64,000 nt of DNA from Croceicoccus sediminis (GTDB lineage: Bacteria > Pseudomonadota > Alphaproteobacteria > Sphingomonadales > Sphingomonadaceae). Every line of letters starts with the position of its first letter. Position 1 is the first letter of the stretch. The stretch covers positions 1 through 64,000 of the forward strand of contig NZ_SUNC01000005.1 in assembly GCF_007570835.1 (NCBI RefSeq). Direction: 5' to 3'. This document shows positions 52,280 to 61,272 of this stretch, piece after piece. The notes under the pieces are model-generated. The model was not told the origin of the DNA and ran no database searches. It worked only from the letters and a program-made list of their open reading frames with translations. A program made the position numbers and the translations under genes.

Positions 52280-53266
52280 TCAATAATCGATGTAAACGTC
52301 GACGAGGACGTCTTCGGCGGTGGGCCGCTCGGCCTTGCGGGCCGCTTCGACGGCCTTCTCGATCCGGGTGGCGACTTCGGCGTCGATCTTGTCGAGCTCC
52401 TCGCCTTCGAGCAGCTTCGCCTCGGTCACCGTCTCGCGGAATTTCTTGATGCAGTCGCGCTCTGCCCGGATGCGGTCCAGTTCGCCCTTGGCGCGGTAAC
52501 GCTGCGGATCGCCTTCGAAGTGGCCGTAGAAACGCTCGGTATCGAACTCGACCGCGGCGGGGCCGTTGCCCGCGCGGACATATTCCAGAACCTCGCTCAT
52601 GGTGTCGTGGACCGCGCTGAAATCGGTGCCGTCGGCGCGCCAGACCTTCATGCCGAAGGCCTCGGCGCGGCTGGCGATGTCCTTGTCGGTGCCGACCGCA
52701 TATTCAAAGCCGGTATGTTCGGAATAATGGTTGTTCTCGAACACGAAGATTGCCGGGGCGTGCGTGACGACGGCCATGTTCATCGCCTCGAACGTCGTAC
52801 CCTGGTTGCAGGCACCGTCGCCCGAAAACGCAATGGCGACACGCAGCTTGCCGTTTTCGTCCTTGCCGTCGATCTTCGCGGCGATGGCGGCGCCTACCGC
52901 GATCGGCGCGCCTGCGCCGACGATGCCGTTGGCGCCCAGCATGCCCTTATCGACGTCGGCGATATGCATCGAACCGCCCTTGCCCTTGCACAGGCCTTCG
53001 CGGCTACCCCAGATTTCCTTCATCATGGCTTCGACGTCGCAGCCCTTGGCAAGGCAGTGGCCGTGGCCGCGGTGGGTCGAGACGATCTTGTCATTGTCGG
53101 TCAGGTGTTCGCAGACGCCCACGGCGACGGCTTCCTGCCCCGCATAGAGGTGGGTAAAGCCCGCGATTTCGCCCTTGGCGATCTCTTCGTGGAGGAAGTC
53201 CTCGAAATCGCGGATGATTTTCATCCTGCGATAGGCCTCCAGCAAGTCTTCACGGCTGAGTTGCAT
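52280..53266 (-). CDS. 2-oxoacid dehydrogenase E1 component, alpha subunit
   Basis: A 328-residue E1-alpha. The TPP motif is IAFSGDGACNQGTTFEAMN through FVFENN, and the phosphorylation-loop-like region RYRAKGELDRIR is typical. It resembles AcoA (acetoin dehydrogenase) and other short E1-alpha proteins. The start at MQLSRED has a GAGAG-type ribosome site; the longer frame overlaps the ACAD gene. It is embedded in an operon with a thiolase, OB-fold protein and ACAD, unlike the usual acetoin operons. Confidence 0.92.
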   Translation of the reverse strand: MQLSREDLLEAYRRMKIIRDFEDFLHEEIAKGEIAGFTHLYAGQEAVAVGVCEHLTDNDKIVSTHRGHGHCLAKGCDVEAMMKEIWGSREGLCKGKGGSMHIADVDKGMLGANGIVGAGAPIAVGAAIAAKIDGKDENGKLRVAIAFSGDGACNQGTTFEAMNMAVVTHAPAIFVFENNHYSEHTGFEYAVGTDKDIASRAEAFGMKVWRADGTDFSAVHDTMSEVLEYVRAGNGPAAVEFDTERFYGHFEGDPQRYRAKGELDRIRAERDCIKKFRETVTEAKLLEGEELDKIDAEVATRIEKAVEAARKAERPTAEDVLVDVYIDY

Positions 53267-53292
53267 GTCTCTCTCCCGAGTATGGAATTCTT

Positions 53293-54501
53293 TTAGAGGC
53301 CAAGCACGGTCTTGGCGATGATCGTGCGCTGGACTTCGTCGGTGCCGCCGAAGATCGTCCACGCACGGCTGTTAAGATAGCGAGCTGCGGCGACCTGCGC
53401 CTTTTCGCAGCGGAACGGAGCCGGTGCGTTTTCGCCATACAGCGGGCGCGCGGTCGGCAGTTGCAGGCCCGCCGGACCGAACAGGTCGACGGCCAGAAGG
53501 TCAACGTCCTGCCGCAGGTTCGATGCCAGAAGCTTGGTCAGCGAAGTCTGCGGCCCCGGCTTCTGCCCCTTGGCGATGCGCGACAGGATCTTCAGCTCGA
53601 TCACTTCGAGAGACTGGATGCGCAGGCGCAGCTTTGCAAGGCGGCGGCGCCAGTCGAGATCGTCGGCCAGCTTGCCGCCGCGCCCGTCAGGCACGTCCGT
53701 CGCCATCGTCTCGATCTGGTCGAGATCGAACAGCAGCTTGGGCGCGTGGCACGAACCGCCGCGTTCGTTTTCCAGCAAGAACTTGGCGATGGTCCAGCCC
53801 TGCCCCTCTTCACCGACAAGGTCGTCGGCGGGGACTTCCACGTCTTCCATGAAGACCTGGTTCACTTCGTGATCGCCGGCCAGCGTCAGGATCGGGCGGA
53901 CCGAGATGCCCGGCTGGTCCATGTCGACTAGGAAGAAGCTGATGCCGGCCTGTTTCTTGACCGTGGCATCGGTGCGGGCCAGCACGAACATCTTGTTCGC
54001 CCAGTGCGCGTGCGTGGTCCAGATCTTCGATCCGTTGAGTACGTACTTGTCGCCCTGCCTGACCGCGCGGGTCTGGAGCGAGGCGAGATCGGATCCCGCG
54101 TTCGGTTCGGAAAAGCCCTGGCACCAGTAATCCTCACCCGCCAGGATGCGGGGCAGGTACTTGTCCTTCTGCTCTTGCGTGCCGAAATTGAAAATCACCG
54201 GCGCGACGAGCTTCAGGCCCAGCACGGTCAGGTTCGGCGCCCCGGCCAGCGCGCATTCCTTTTCGAAGATGTACCGCTGCACCGGGGTCCAGCCCGTGCC
54301 GCCGTCTTCCTTCGGCCACTGATACCCCAGCCAGCCCTGTTCGTTCAGCACCGCGTTCCAGTCCTGCCCTATGTCGGGTTCGACGAACACGGTCGGCGAA
54401 CTGGCTGCACCTTCGCGGATGCGGTCGGTGAGGTTCGCATTGAGGAAGTCCCGGACTTCCTCGCGGAAGCTTTCCTCTTCCGGGGTCAGCTCGATATCCA
54501 T
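53293..54501 (-). CDS. Acyl-CoA dehydrogenase (larger subunit of a possible heterotetramer)
   Basis: A 402-residue ACAD with CQGFSEPNAGSDLAS (FAD/substrate loop), a lipid-pathway-like C-terminus IFGGTDEVQRTIIAKTVLGL and intact FAD regions. The 371-residue ACAD at 57142-58257, divergently transcribed, lacks several of these motifs. Such unequal pairs form alpha2-beta2 dehydrogenases in steroid side-chain degradation, and the same may hold here by analogy. It lies one base after the thiolase gene and 26 bases before E1-alpha. Confidence 0.88.
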   Translation of the reverse strand: MDIELTPEEESFREEVRDFLNANLTDRIREGAASSPTVFVEPDIGQDWNAVLNEQGWLGYQWPKEDGGTGWTPVQRYIFEKECALAGAPNLTVLGLKLVAPVIFNFGTQEQKDKYLPRILAGEDYWCQGFSEPNAGSDLASLQTRAVRQGDKYVLNGSKIWTTHAHWANKMFVLARTDATVKKQAGISFFLVDMDQPGISVRPILTLAGDHEVNQVFMEDVEVPADDLVGEEGQGWTIAKFLLENERGGSCHAPKLLFDLDQIETMATDVPDGRGGKLADDLDWRRRLAKLRLRIQSLEVIELKILSRIAKGQKPGPQTSLTKLLASNLRQDVDLLAVDLFGPAGLQLPTARPLYGENAPAPFRCEKAQVAAARYLNSRAWTIFGGTDEVQRTIIAKTVLGL

Positions 54502-54502
54502 C

Positions 54503-55648
54503 TCAACGCTCCAGAATGGTCACCGCGGATACGCCGGGTGCACCATAGACATGACTGTAAGCGGTCTTCGGATCGCCCGGCACTTGTCGCGCCCCGCCCT
54601 GCCCGCGCAGCTGAACCACGTTTTCGTAAACCTGTCGCAGACCCGACGCACCGATCGGTTCGCCGCAGGCAAGGCAGCCGCCATCGGTGTTGACCGGCAG
54701 CTTGCCGCCAATTTCGGTCAGCCCTTCGGCCAGCCACTTTTCCTGGTCGCCATCGGCGCAAAACCCGTTTTCGGCCATGTGCATCAGTTCCGCGCCCGCC
54801 TCGGTATCCTGAAGCTGGGCGACGTCGATGTCCTTGGGGCCGACTCCGGCAATCGCGAAGGCATCGCGGCTGGCGATGTTGGTCGCGCTGCCGCCGCGTT
54901 CGATATCGACGGACGGGGCAAAGACCTCGAAGCTGCCCGGCGGGCGGGTGCGCATCGTCGCGGCCTTCAGCCGGACCAGCGGCACGCCCAGTTCGCGGGC
55001 CTTTTTCTCGCTGCCGAGGATAAGCGCGACGCCCCCTTCGGCGGGGGAGCAGAACATGTATTTCGAATAGGGGTCCGACACCATCGGAGCGTCGAGAATT
55101 TCGTCCAGCGGCACCGGCTGGCGGCGCCATGCGTGGGGTGCTTTCTCACCGTTGCGGAACGCCTTTTCGGCGACGCGGCCCAGCGTTTCGCGGCTGATCC
55201 CGTTAAGGTGCATGTAGCGCATGATCTTGTTCGCGAAGAACTGCGTCGTCACCATGTATCCGGCATCGCCGTACCATTCGGGCAGGTTGTATTCGGACGG
55301 CTTGGCATCGAACGCGCCGCGCGGATGCTTGTCGAAACCGACGGCAAGGCCGATGTCGCATTCGCCCGACTTGATCGCCATCTGCGCCGAGAACAGCGCC
55401 GATCCGCCCGCCGCGCAGCCATTGCGCACGTTGATGAACTGAACACCCGTCAGGCCAAGCTGATCGACCATCGTGTCAGGATTGCCAGCCGCATCGGACG
55501 CGCCATAGGCGAACTGGATGTCCTTCCACTCCAGCCCCGCATCGGACAGCGCCTGCCGCACGGCATAGACGCCCTGGTCCACGCCGGTCATGCCCTCGGT
55601 CCGGCCGAAGGGGTGGATGCCTATGCCCAGGATGAAAACGTCGCGCAT
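54503..55648 (-). CDS. Thiolase-fold lipid-transfer-type protein (partner of OB-fold protein)
   Basis: A 381-residue thiolase-superfamily protein with the nucleophile C78 in NVRNGCAAGGSAL. In the C-terminal motif the usual catalytic histidine of GHPxGA is a glutamate (E330, in ACGEPIGASG). Thiolases of this type are encoded next to DUF35/OB-fold proteins and act as thiolases or retro-aldolases on CoA thioesters of side chains or cyclic acids. Its start overlaps the stop of the OB-fold gene (TAATG), supporting a two-protein complex. The reaction could be retro-aldol cleavage rather than thiolysis. Confidence 0.85.
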   Translation of the reverse strand: MRDVFILGIGIHPFGRTEGMTGVDQGVYAVRQALSDAGLEWKDIQFAYGASDAAGNPDTMVDQLGLTGVQFINVRNGCAAGGSALFSAQMAIKSGECDIGLAVGFDKHPRGAFDAKPSEYNLPEWYGDAGYMVTTQFFANKIMRYMHLNGISRETLGRVAEKAFRNGEKAPHAWRRQPVPLDEILDAPMVSDPYSKYMFCSPAEGGVALILGSEKKARELGVPLVRLKAATMRTRPPGSFEVFAPSVDIERGGSATNIASRDAFAIAGVGPKDIDVAQLQDTEAGAELMHMAENGFCADGDQEKWLAEGLTEIGGKLPVNTDGGCLACGEPIGASGLRQVYENVVQLRGQGGARQVPGDPKTAYSHVYGAPGVSAVTILER

Positions 55649-56040
55649 TACGCTGCCTCCGCCGGACGAAATGCCGGGATCATGACCGGATCGGCCGCTT
55701 GCGGGTCAAGAGGGGTCGGTGTGAACACGAGCGGCATCCCGATTGCGATATCGCCGAAATCGACGTCGACCAGCCGCGCCTCGACAATGGTTTCGCCCGG
55801 CAGCTCGACATAGGCGACGGGGAACGGGGTGAACGCCTCCGGCCCGGTGTAGGGCGGGCTCTTGGGACGGAACCGCTGGATCGTATAGCTCCACAAGGTA
55901 CCGGTCCGCGAAAGCGGCACGGGTTCGAAGCGATCGTTTTCCGGACAGGGAAACACGATCCGGCCGCTTTCGCGATCCTTCCCGCCAACAAGGCGCGGAT
56001 CGGGCTCGTCCGTGAACAGGCCCTCGGCGATCGCTTTCAT
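55648..56040 (-). CDS. OB-fold (DUF35) protein with degenerate zinc ribbon
   Basis: A 130-residue protein with the C-terminal OB-fold of DUF35 proteins (VPLSRTGTLWSYTIQRF, FPVAYVELPG, VFTPTP). The N-terminal rubredoxin-like zinc ribbon normally has four cysteines; here the corresponding stretch GGKDRESGRIVFPCPEND has only one, so zinc binding is probably lost. GGAGGGG, six bases upstream of this ATG, gives a strong start. It is the first gene of the seven-gene operon and should pair with the thiolase-fold protein. Confidence 0.82.
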   Translation of the reverse strand: MKAIAEGLFTDEPDPRLVGGKDRESGRIVFPCPENDRFEPVPLSRTGTLWSYTIQRFRPKSPPYTGPEAFTPFPVAYVELPGETIVEARLVDVDFGDIAIGMPLVFTPTPLDPQAADPVMIPAFRPAEAA

Positions 56041-56243
56041 GTGTGTCCCCTCCGGCGCCGGCATGGTTACCGGCTTGAGTCGATTTGTGTCTCCACGGTT
56101 AAAGCGCAATCGGCCGGTCTGCGCAGGCTCCTAAAAACGCTAGGCACTTGTCGCAGGTCGCGCCTTGAACGCGCGTTGCGCGCGCACGCGGCCACCCGCC
56201 GCGCGTGGCGGCGAGGCGGGTAAATGTGCGCATGACGTAAAAA
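56041..56243 (-). promoter_or_regulatory. Putative promoter region of the acyl-CoA operon
   Basis: A 203-base gap between the LuxR-type gene and the OB-fold gene. It contains a self-complementary GCGCGCAACGCGCG-like stretch near 56168-56185. No convincing lux box or standard -35/-10 pair was identified by eye. Confidence 0.35.
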
Positions 56244-57014
56244 TCAGCCGAGCGAGATGTAACCGAGCTGCGCCGCCTTGAAGACGGTCTGGCTCCGGTT
56301 GACGGCATTCAGCTTGGTCGAGGCATTGTGGATGTGAAAACGCACCGTCGCCCGGCTGCGCGACATGATCATGGAGATTTCCATGTCGGTCTTGCCGATC
56401 GCGGCCCAGCGCAGGCACTCCACCTCGCGCTTCGACAGGCGCGAACCGGGCGGAAGCGCCTGGATCGCGCCCATGATCCGCGAATAGCTTTCGATGAACG
56501 CGCGGGCATAGATGCCGAACTTGTCGCCGTTGCGGGCGAATTCCTCCGACAGGTCGGTCTTTTCCGAATCGTCGGGATCGAAGCTGACCGCGCCGATCTG
56601 ACCAAAGGCCATATGGACCGGCACGATAATGGCTGCACGGGTGCGCGCTCGCGCCTCGAAATTCGAAATGTCGATCGATTCAAGGTACTTGTTCGGCGCA
56701 GGAAGGTGAAACCCCTCTGCGTTGACCCAGAACGGTTCGTTCTCGAACCGGCACGCCGACGTAATCGGCGATTCGAGCGCGATGCGCGGGTTTCGCCACC
56801 AGACGTCATCGGTATCGGGCCAGCCGAACACGGTGGCGGCAAGGACGTTGCCTTCCATGTCCACCGGGGTTCGCTTGTCCGCGATATCATGGGCCGGAGC
56901 GACCTTCATATTCTCTGCCGCAGCGATATCCGCGAGCGCCTTGGCGGCGCGCTGGATGTCCTCGGGCTTGCGAATGCGAACGTCGTCAAGCTTGTCTATT
57001 GATAGTTGAGCCAT
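56244..57014 (-). CDS. LuxR-family regulator with ligand-binding N-terminal domain (LuxR solo)
   Basis: A 256-residue protein. The N-terminal part (about 20-180) looks like an autoinducer-binding/PAS-like fold with WPDTDDVWWRNPR and the beta-sheet segment RAAIIVPVHMAFGQIGAVSF. The C-terminal LuxR HTH (about 193-250) has LSKREVECLRWAAIGKT and VRFHIHNASTKLNAVNRSQ with the conserved Glu, Leu and Gly. No LuxI synthase is in the window, so it would act as a solo, possibly sensing a catabolic intermediate rather than a homoserine lactone. Same strand as, and just upstream of, the acyl-CoA operon. Confidence 0.87.
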   Translation of the reverse strand: MAQLSIDKLDDVRIRKPEDIQRAAKALADIAAAENMKVAPAHDIADKRTPVDMEGNVLAATVFGWPDTDDVWWRNPRIALESPITSACRFENEPFWVNAEGFHLPAPNKYLESIDISNFEARARTRAAIIVPVHMAFGQIGAVSFDPDDSEKTDLSEEFARNGDKFGIYARAFIESYSRIMGAIQALPPGSRLSKREVECLRWAAIGKTDMEISMIMSRSRATVRFHIHNASTKLNAVNRSQTVFKAAQLGYISLG

Positions 57015-57056
57015 GGGTTCCTCTCATAAGGGAACACTAACCTTCTGATTCTGTCA

Positions 57057-57073
57057 GGACAATGACGCTGTCC
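57057..57073. promoter_or_regulatory. Inverted repeat in the LuxR/ACAD divergent promoter
   Basis: GGACA (57057-57061) and TGTCC (57069-57073) form a dyad around seven bases in the 127-base divergent region. The spacing is short for a lux box, but its place fits an operator for the LuxR-type protein. Confidence 0.35.
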
Positions 57074-57141
57074 CTAACACTTTGCAGAGCCTCCGACCGT
57101 GGGAATTCCTGCTAGGCAACGTGCCGGAGAAGGAGTGACCC

Positions 57142-58257
57142 TTGAATTTCGAGCTCAATGAAGACGAAGAGATGCTCAAGGCCGTCGTCGAAAGGTTCGT
57201 GACGGACCGTTACGACGTCGAACGCCGCCGGGGGTATCTGACCGAAACCGCAGGGTTCAGCGCCGAAAACTGGTCCCTGCTCGCCGAACTCGGCGTGATG
57301 TCCGTGCCCTTTTCGGAAGAAGCGGGCGGCCTTGGCCTCGACGCCACCGCCACCGCCGTCATCTTCGAAGCATTGGGCCGCGGCATCGTGGTCGAACCCG
57401 TGCTCGAAAGCTGTGTCCTTCCCGGACTTTACCTTGCCGCCGGTGCCGATGACACGGTGCAGGAAGAATGGCTTCCCGCGCTGCTTTCGGGCGAAAAGCG
57501 CATGGCGGTCGCCCACGTGGAAAGCGGATCGCGCGATGGCAGCCTGTGGATCGAGGCCCGCGCCGAACGCGATGGCGACGAATTCGTCCTCAACGGCGAA
57601 AAGCTTTACGCCATCGCCGGATCGCAGGTCGATGCCTACCTCGTCAGCATGCGCGAAAGCGGCGATGCGACGGATGCGGGCGGCTGGTCCTGGTATCTCG
57701 TGCCCGCCGATGCCGAAGGGCTGACCGTTTCCGAATGGCGCCTGTCCGACGGCACGTGGACGGCATCGCTCTCGCTTTCCGGCGTCAGGGTACAGGCCCC
57801 GGCCCGCCTTTCCGACAACCGCACCGCCTTCGAACGCGCCGACGCGCTGGCATCGCTTGCCCGCTCGGCCGAAGCGCTGGGCATCATGGAAGCCATGTTC
57901 GCCGAAACGCTGGACTACCTACGCACCCGCGAACAGTTCGGCGCGCCCATCGGCAAGCTCCAGGTGATCCAGCATCGCATGGCCGAGCAATACGCGGTGC
58001 TGGAACAGTCGCGCGCCCTGATCGAGCTCGCCATCGTCAGCGACGGGCAGGACGATTTCACGCGCCATGTCGACGGCGCACGTGCCTTCATTTCAGATGC
58101 GTCGCTGGAACTGGGGCACGAGATGATCCAGTTCCACGGCGGCATGGGCGTGACGGACGAGCTTTCGATCGGACAAGGGCACAAGCGTCTTCTGGTCCTG
58201 TCGCGCTGGCCCGAACCGCCGCAGAGCACGCTGGACCGCTACGCACTGGCATCCTGA
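57142..58257 (+). CDS. Acyl-CoA dehydrogenase (smaller subunit-like)
   Basis: A 371-residue ACAD with FAD-binding regions (VAHVESGSRDG, REQFGAPIGKLQVIQHRMA) and the C-terminal FHGGMGVTDELSIGQGHKRLL, but without the EGTN-type catalytic segment. It is compatible with a structural/FAD-sharing subunit of a heteromeric dehydrogenase whose partner is the 402-residue ACAD on the other strand. It starts with TTG; GGAGAAGGAG ends six bases upstream. Divergent from the LuxR-type gene and followed by a quinone oxidoreductase gene. Confidence 0.87.
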   Translation: MNFELNEDEEMLKAVVERFVTDRYDVERRRGYLTETAGFSAENWSLLAELGVMSVPFSEEAGGLGLDATATAVIFEALGRGIVVEPVLESCVLPGLYLAAGADDTVQEEWLPALLSGEKRMAVAHVESGSRDGSLWIEARAERDGDEFVLNGEKLYAIAGSQVDAYLVSMRESGDATDAGGWSWYLVPADAEGLTVSEWRLSDGTWTASLSLSGVRVQAPARLSDNRTAFERADALASLARSAEALGIMEAMFAETLDYLRTREQFGAPIGKLQVIQHRMAEQYAVLEQSRALIELAIVSDGQDDFTRHVDGARAFISDASLELGHEMIQFHGGMGVTDELSIGQGHKRLLVLSRWPEPPQSTLDRYALAS

Positions 58258-58282
58258 TCGCGTCTGCGTCAGGAACAGGCTC

Positions 58283-59245
58283 ATGAAAGCAGCATGGTAT
58301 AGCGAGAACGGAGGGCCCGAAGTCCTCCAATATGGCGACCTTCCCGATCCGGAAGTCGGTCCCGACACCGTCCTCGTCCGGGTTGAGTGGATTTCGATCG
58401 AGGGCGGCGACCTGCTGAATCGCATCCACACGCCGCCTTCTTCCGATCATCACGTCCCCGGCTATCAGGCCGCGGGCGTGGTCGAGGCGGTGGGCGCGGA
58501 CGTCACCCGGTTCAAGGCGGGCGACCGTGTCGTCGCCTTCGGCTGGAGCGGGAGCCACGCAGAGCTTTTCGCCGTGCCCGAACACTACGCCTACTCCGTC
58601 CCCGATGACATGGACATGCAACAGGCCGCGATCGTTCCCATCGCATTCGGCACCGCGCATGACGCCTTGTTCGAATATGGCGGGTTACAAGCGGGCGAAT
58701 TCGTGCTGGTCCAGGGCGCGGCTGGCGGTGTCGGCCTCGCGGCGGTGCAGCTTGCCGCGCGCGCGGGTGCGAAGGTCATCGGAACTGCCTCGGGCGAAGC
58801 ACGGCTGGACCGCATCCGCCCTCTCGGCCTCGAATACGGGATCGATTATCGCAGCGAGGATATCGCCGCGCGCTGCCGTGAAATCACCGGGGGCAAGGGC
58901 GTCGACCTCGTGCTCGACCTGGCCGGCGGCAAGGGCAAGGACCTACTGGTAAAGGCCCTGCGCCCGCATGGCCGCTATGCGGTCATCGGCGCGGCGGAAG
59001 GGACGCTGCCCAGCTTCGATTTCTTCGAACTGATCCGCAAGGCGATGCAGGTCACCGGCATATCGTTCGGGCGCGACATGCACACGCCGCGCGTTCACGA
59101 ACTTCTGGAAGACTTGTTGAACGACGTCGCCAGCGGCGCGCTGGTCATGCCGGTGGAGCGGGAATTCCGCCTGTGCGAAGTGCGCGAGGCCCACGAATTC
59201 GTGGCGACGCAGCACCCGTTCGGACGCGTGGTGATGCGGCCCTGA
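58283..59245 (+). CDS. NADPH:quinone oxidoreductase/zinc-type alcohol dehydrogenase family
   Basis: A 320-residue MDR-superfamily protein. The GroES-like N-terminus has GYQAAGVVEAVGADVTRFKAGDRV, and the Rossmann motif is VQGAAGGVGLAAVQLA (about 145-160). Catalytic-zinc cysteine/histidine ligands are not evident, so it belongs to the zinc-free quinone oxidoreductase/enoyl reductase group. It lies 25 bases after the ACAD gene and probably reduces an enone or enoyl intermediate of the same pathway. Confidence 0.88.
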   Translation: MKAAWYSENGGPEVLQYGDLPDPEVGPDTVLVRVEWISIEGGDLLNRIHTPPSSDHHVPGYQAAGVVEAVGADVTRFKAGDRVVAFGWSGSHAELFAVPEHYAYSVPDDMDMQQAAIVPIAFGTAHDALFEYGGLQAGEFVLVQGAAGGVGLAAVQLAARAGAKVIGTASGEARLDRIRPLGLEYGIDYRSEDIAARCREITGGKGVDLVLDLAGGKGKDLLVKALRPHGRYAVIGAAEGTLPSFDFFELIRKAMQVTGISFGRDMHTPRVHELLEDLLNDVASGALVMPVEREFRLCEVREAHEFVATQHPFGRVVMRP

Positions 59246-59255
59246 ACGCGCAGGC

Positions 59256-59732
59256 TCAACGCTTGTCGGTGTAGCCCGCCAGCCGTCCGGTGATCACGTA
59301 ATCGAGGATGTCGACGATCTGTGCCGGGGTTTCGGCCACGGCCAGTGCCGCTGCGTCCACTTCCTTTAGCGGGTGGGTCAGGCTTTCGTCATGGTTCACG
59401 ATGATCGCCTTACCCAGCGCTGCGGCAAAACCGGCATCGAAAGCGGCATTCCACTGCCGGTACTTGTCACCGAAACGCACGACGACGACGTCGGCGTCCT
59501 TGATCAGCGTCTGCGTTCGGATGGCGTTGACCTGCGCGCCCTTGCGGTCGTGCCAGAACTTGTTGTCCTCCGCCCCCGTGATCGCGACGCCACAATCGTC
59601 GGATGCGGGATGGTCGGTTACCGGCGCCGAAAACCGGATCGGCAGCCCACGATGCCGTGCCGCATCCTCGATCTCGCTGCGCCAGTCGGTGTGGATTTCG
59701 CCCGAAAGGTAGACGTTCCAAGTGCGTTCCAT
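59256..59732 (-). CDS. ytoQ: YtoQ family protein
   Basis: A 158-residue protein matching the YtoQ family (nucleoside 2-deoxyribosyltransferase-like fold): WNVYLSGEIHTDWR at the N-terminus, VTDHPASDDCGV, DADVVVVRFGDKYRQWNAAFDAGFA mid-protein and HPLKEVDAAALAVAETP near the end. The biochemical function is not established. It lies three bases after prfC on the same strand and converges on the quinone oxidoreductase gene. Confidence 0.88.
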   Translation of the reverse strand: MERTWNVYLSGEIHTDWRSEIEDAARHRGLPIRFSAPVTDHPASDDCGVAITGAEDNKFWHDRKGAQVNAIRTQTLIKDADVVVVRFGDKYRQWNAAFDAGFAAALGKAIIVNHDESLTHPLKEVDAAALAVAETPAQIVDILDYVITGRLAGYTDKR

Positions 59733-59735
59733 CGC

Positions 59736-61256
59736 TTAACGCTCCTTCGTAGCGCTGAAAGTCAGGTCGGGGTTCTTTTCCTGCTGGTAACCGACGTCCC
59801 ACGGCGATTTGGCAAGGAAAACCGGATCCTCGTCGCGGTCCTTGGCCATGTTGGCGCGGTTGAAACCGGCAAATTCCTCGATCTTTTTCTCGTCGCCCTT
59901 GACCCAGCGCGCGGTGGCGAAGGGGGCAGGTTCGAGGCTGGCCTCGACCTTGTATTCGGCCGAGAGGCGGCTGATCAGCACGTCGAGCTGCAGCTGGCCG
60001 ACGACGCCGATGACCCACTGGCTGCCGATTTCGGGATAGAAAACCTGGATCACGCCTTCTTCCGACAGATCGTCCAGCGCCTTCCTGAGCTGCTTGGTCT
60101 TGGTCGGATCGGCCAGCTTCACGCGGCGCAGGATTTCGGGTGCGAAGTTCGGCAGTCCGGTAAAGCGGATGTCGTTCTTTTCCGACAGGCTGTCGCCCAC
60201 GCGCAGGGTGCCGTGGTTGGGGATACCGATGATGTCGCCCGGATACGCGGTATCAGCGATTTCGCGGTCCTGCGCGAAGAACATGATCGGCGAATGGACC
60301 GCGATTGGCTTGCCAAGGCCCGACGGCGTCAGCTTCATGCCGCGCTTAAACGTGCCCGACACCAGCCGCATGAACGCGATGCGGTCGCGGTGCTGAGGGT
60401 CCATGTTGGCCTGCACCTTGAAAATGAAGCCCGAAACCTCGTCGTTCGTCGGCTCGACCGGCCCTGCTTCGCTGGGCTGCGGGCGCGGCGGCGGGGCGTG
60501 GGTGGCGATCGCCTCAATCACGTCGGTCACGCCGAAGTTCTTGAGCGCGGAACCGAAGAACACGGGCGTCAGATCACCCGCGCGATAGGCGTCGACGTCG
60601 AATTCGGGATAGCCGATCTGGGCCAGTTCGGCCTGCTCGGAAAATTCCTCCGGAATCGCGGGGTCACCATCGACCGTGCCGAGAAATTCCTTCGACGGAC
60701 CTTCGGGCCGCGCGACAGCACCGGTGGAGAAATCGAGGATGCCTTCGAACCGTCCGCCCATGCCGATGGGCCAAGTCATCGGGCACACGTCCAGCGCCAG
60801 CATGTCGGCCACTTCATCCATCAGCTCGAATGGTTCGCGCCCTTCGCGGTCGACCTTGTTGACGAACGTGATGATCGGCACCGAACGCAGGCGGCAGACC
60901 TCAAACAGCTTGCGGGTCTGCGGCTCGATGCCCTTGGCCGCGTCGATCACCATGATCGCGGAATCGACCGCGGTCAGCGTGCGGTAGGTGTCTTCGGAGA
61001 AATCCTCGTGCCCCGGGGTGTCGAGCAGGTTGAACGTAATGCCGTCCCGCTCGAACGTCATGACCGAGGACGTGACCGAAATGCCGCGCTGCTGTTCGAT
61101 CTTCATCCAATCGGATCGCGCACGACGCGCCTGCCCGCGGGCCTTGACCTCGCCGGCAAGGTGGATCGCGCCGCCGGTCAGCAGCAGTTTTTCGGTAAGC
61201 GTCGTCTTACCGGCGTCGGGGTGCGAAATGATCGCGAAAGTGCGGCGTTCGGCCAT
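59736..61256 (-). CDS. prfC: Peptide chain release factor 3
   Basis: A 506-residue translational GTPase. G-motifs are SHPDAGKTTLTE (about 11-22), DTPGHEDFS and NKVDREGR; the C-terminal RF3 domains follow. It recycles RF1/RF2 from the ribosome after termination. It is slightly shorter than the E. coli protein (529), mainly at the C-terminus. The start MAERRTFAIISHPD is preferred over an upstream ATG adding 15 residues. Part of a minus-strand housekeeping run after pheT, an epimerase and an SDR. Confidence 0.95.
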   Translation of the reverse strand: MAERRTFAIISHPDAGKTTLTEKLLLTGGAIHLAGEVKARGQARRARSDWMKIEQQRGISVTSSVMTFERDGITFNLLDTPGHEDFSEDTYRTLTAVDSAIMVIDAAKGIEPQTRKLFEVCRLRSVPIITFVNKVDREGREPFELMDEVADMLALDVCPMTWPIGMGGRFEGILDFSTGAVARPEGPSKEFLGTVDGDPAIPEEFSEQAELAQIGYPEFDVDAYRAGDLTPVFFGSALKNFGVTDVIEAIATHAPPPRPQPSEAGPVEPTNDEVSGFIFKVQANMDPQHRDRIAFMRLVSGTFKRGMKLTPSGLGKPIAVHSPIMFFAQDREIADTAYPGDIIGIPNHGTLRVGDSLSEKNDIRFTGLPNFAPEILRRVKLADPTKTKQLRKALDDLSEEGVIQVFYPEIGSQWVIGVVGQLQLDVLISRLSAEYKVEASLEPAPFATARWVKGDEKKIEEFAGFNRANMAKDRDEDPVFLAKSPWDVGYQQEKNPDLTFSATKER

Positions 61257-61272
61257 CGTGGTTGTGCTTTGC

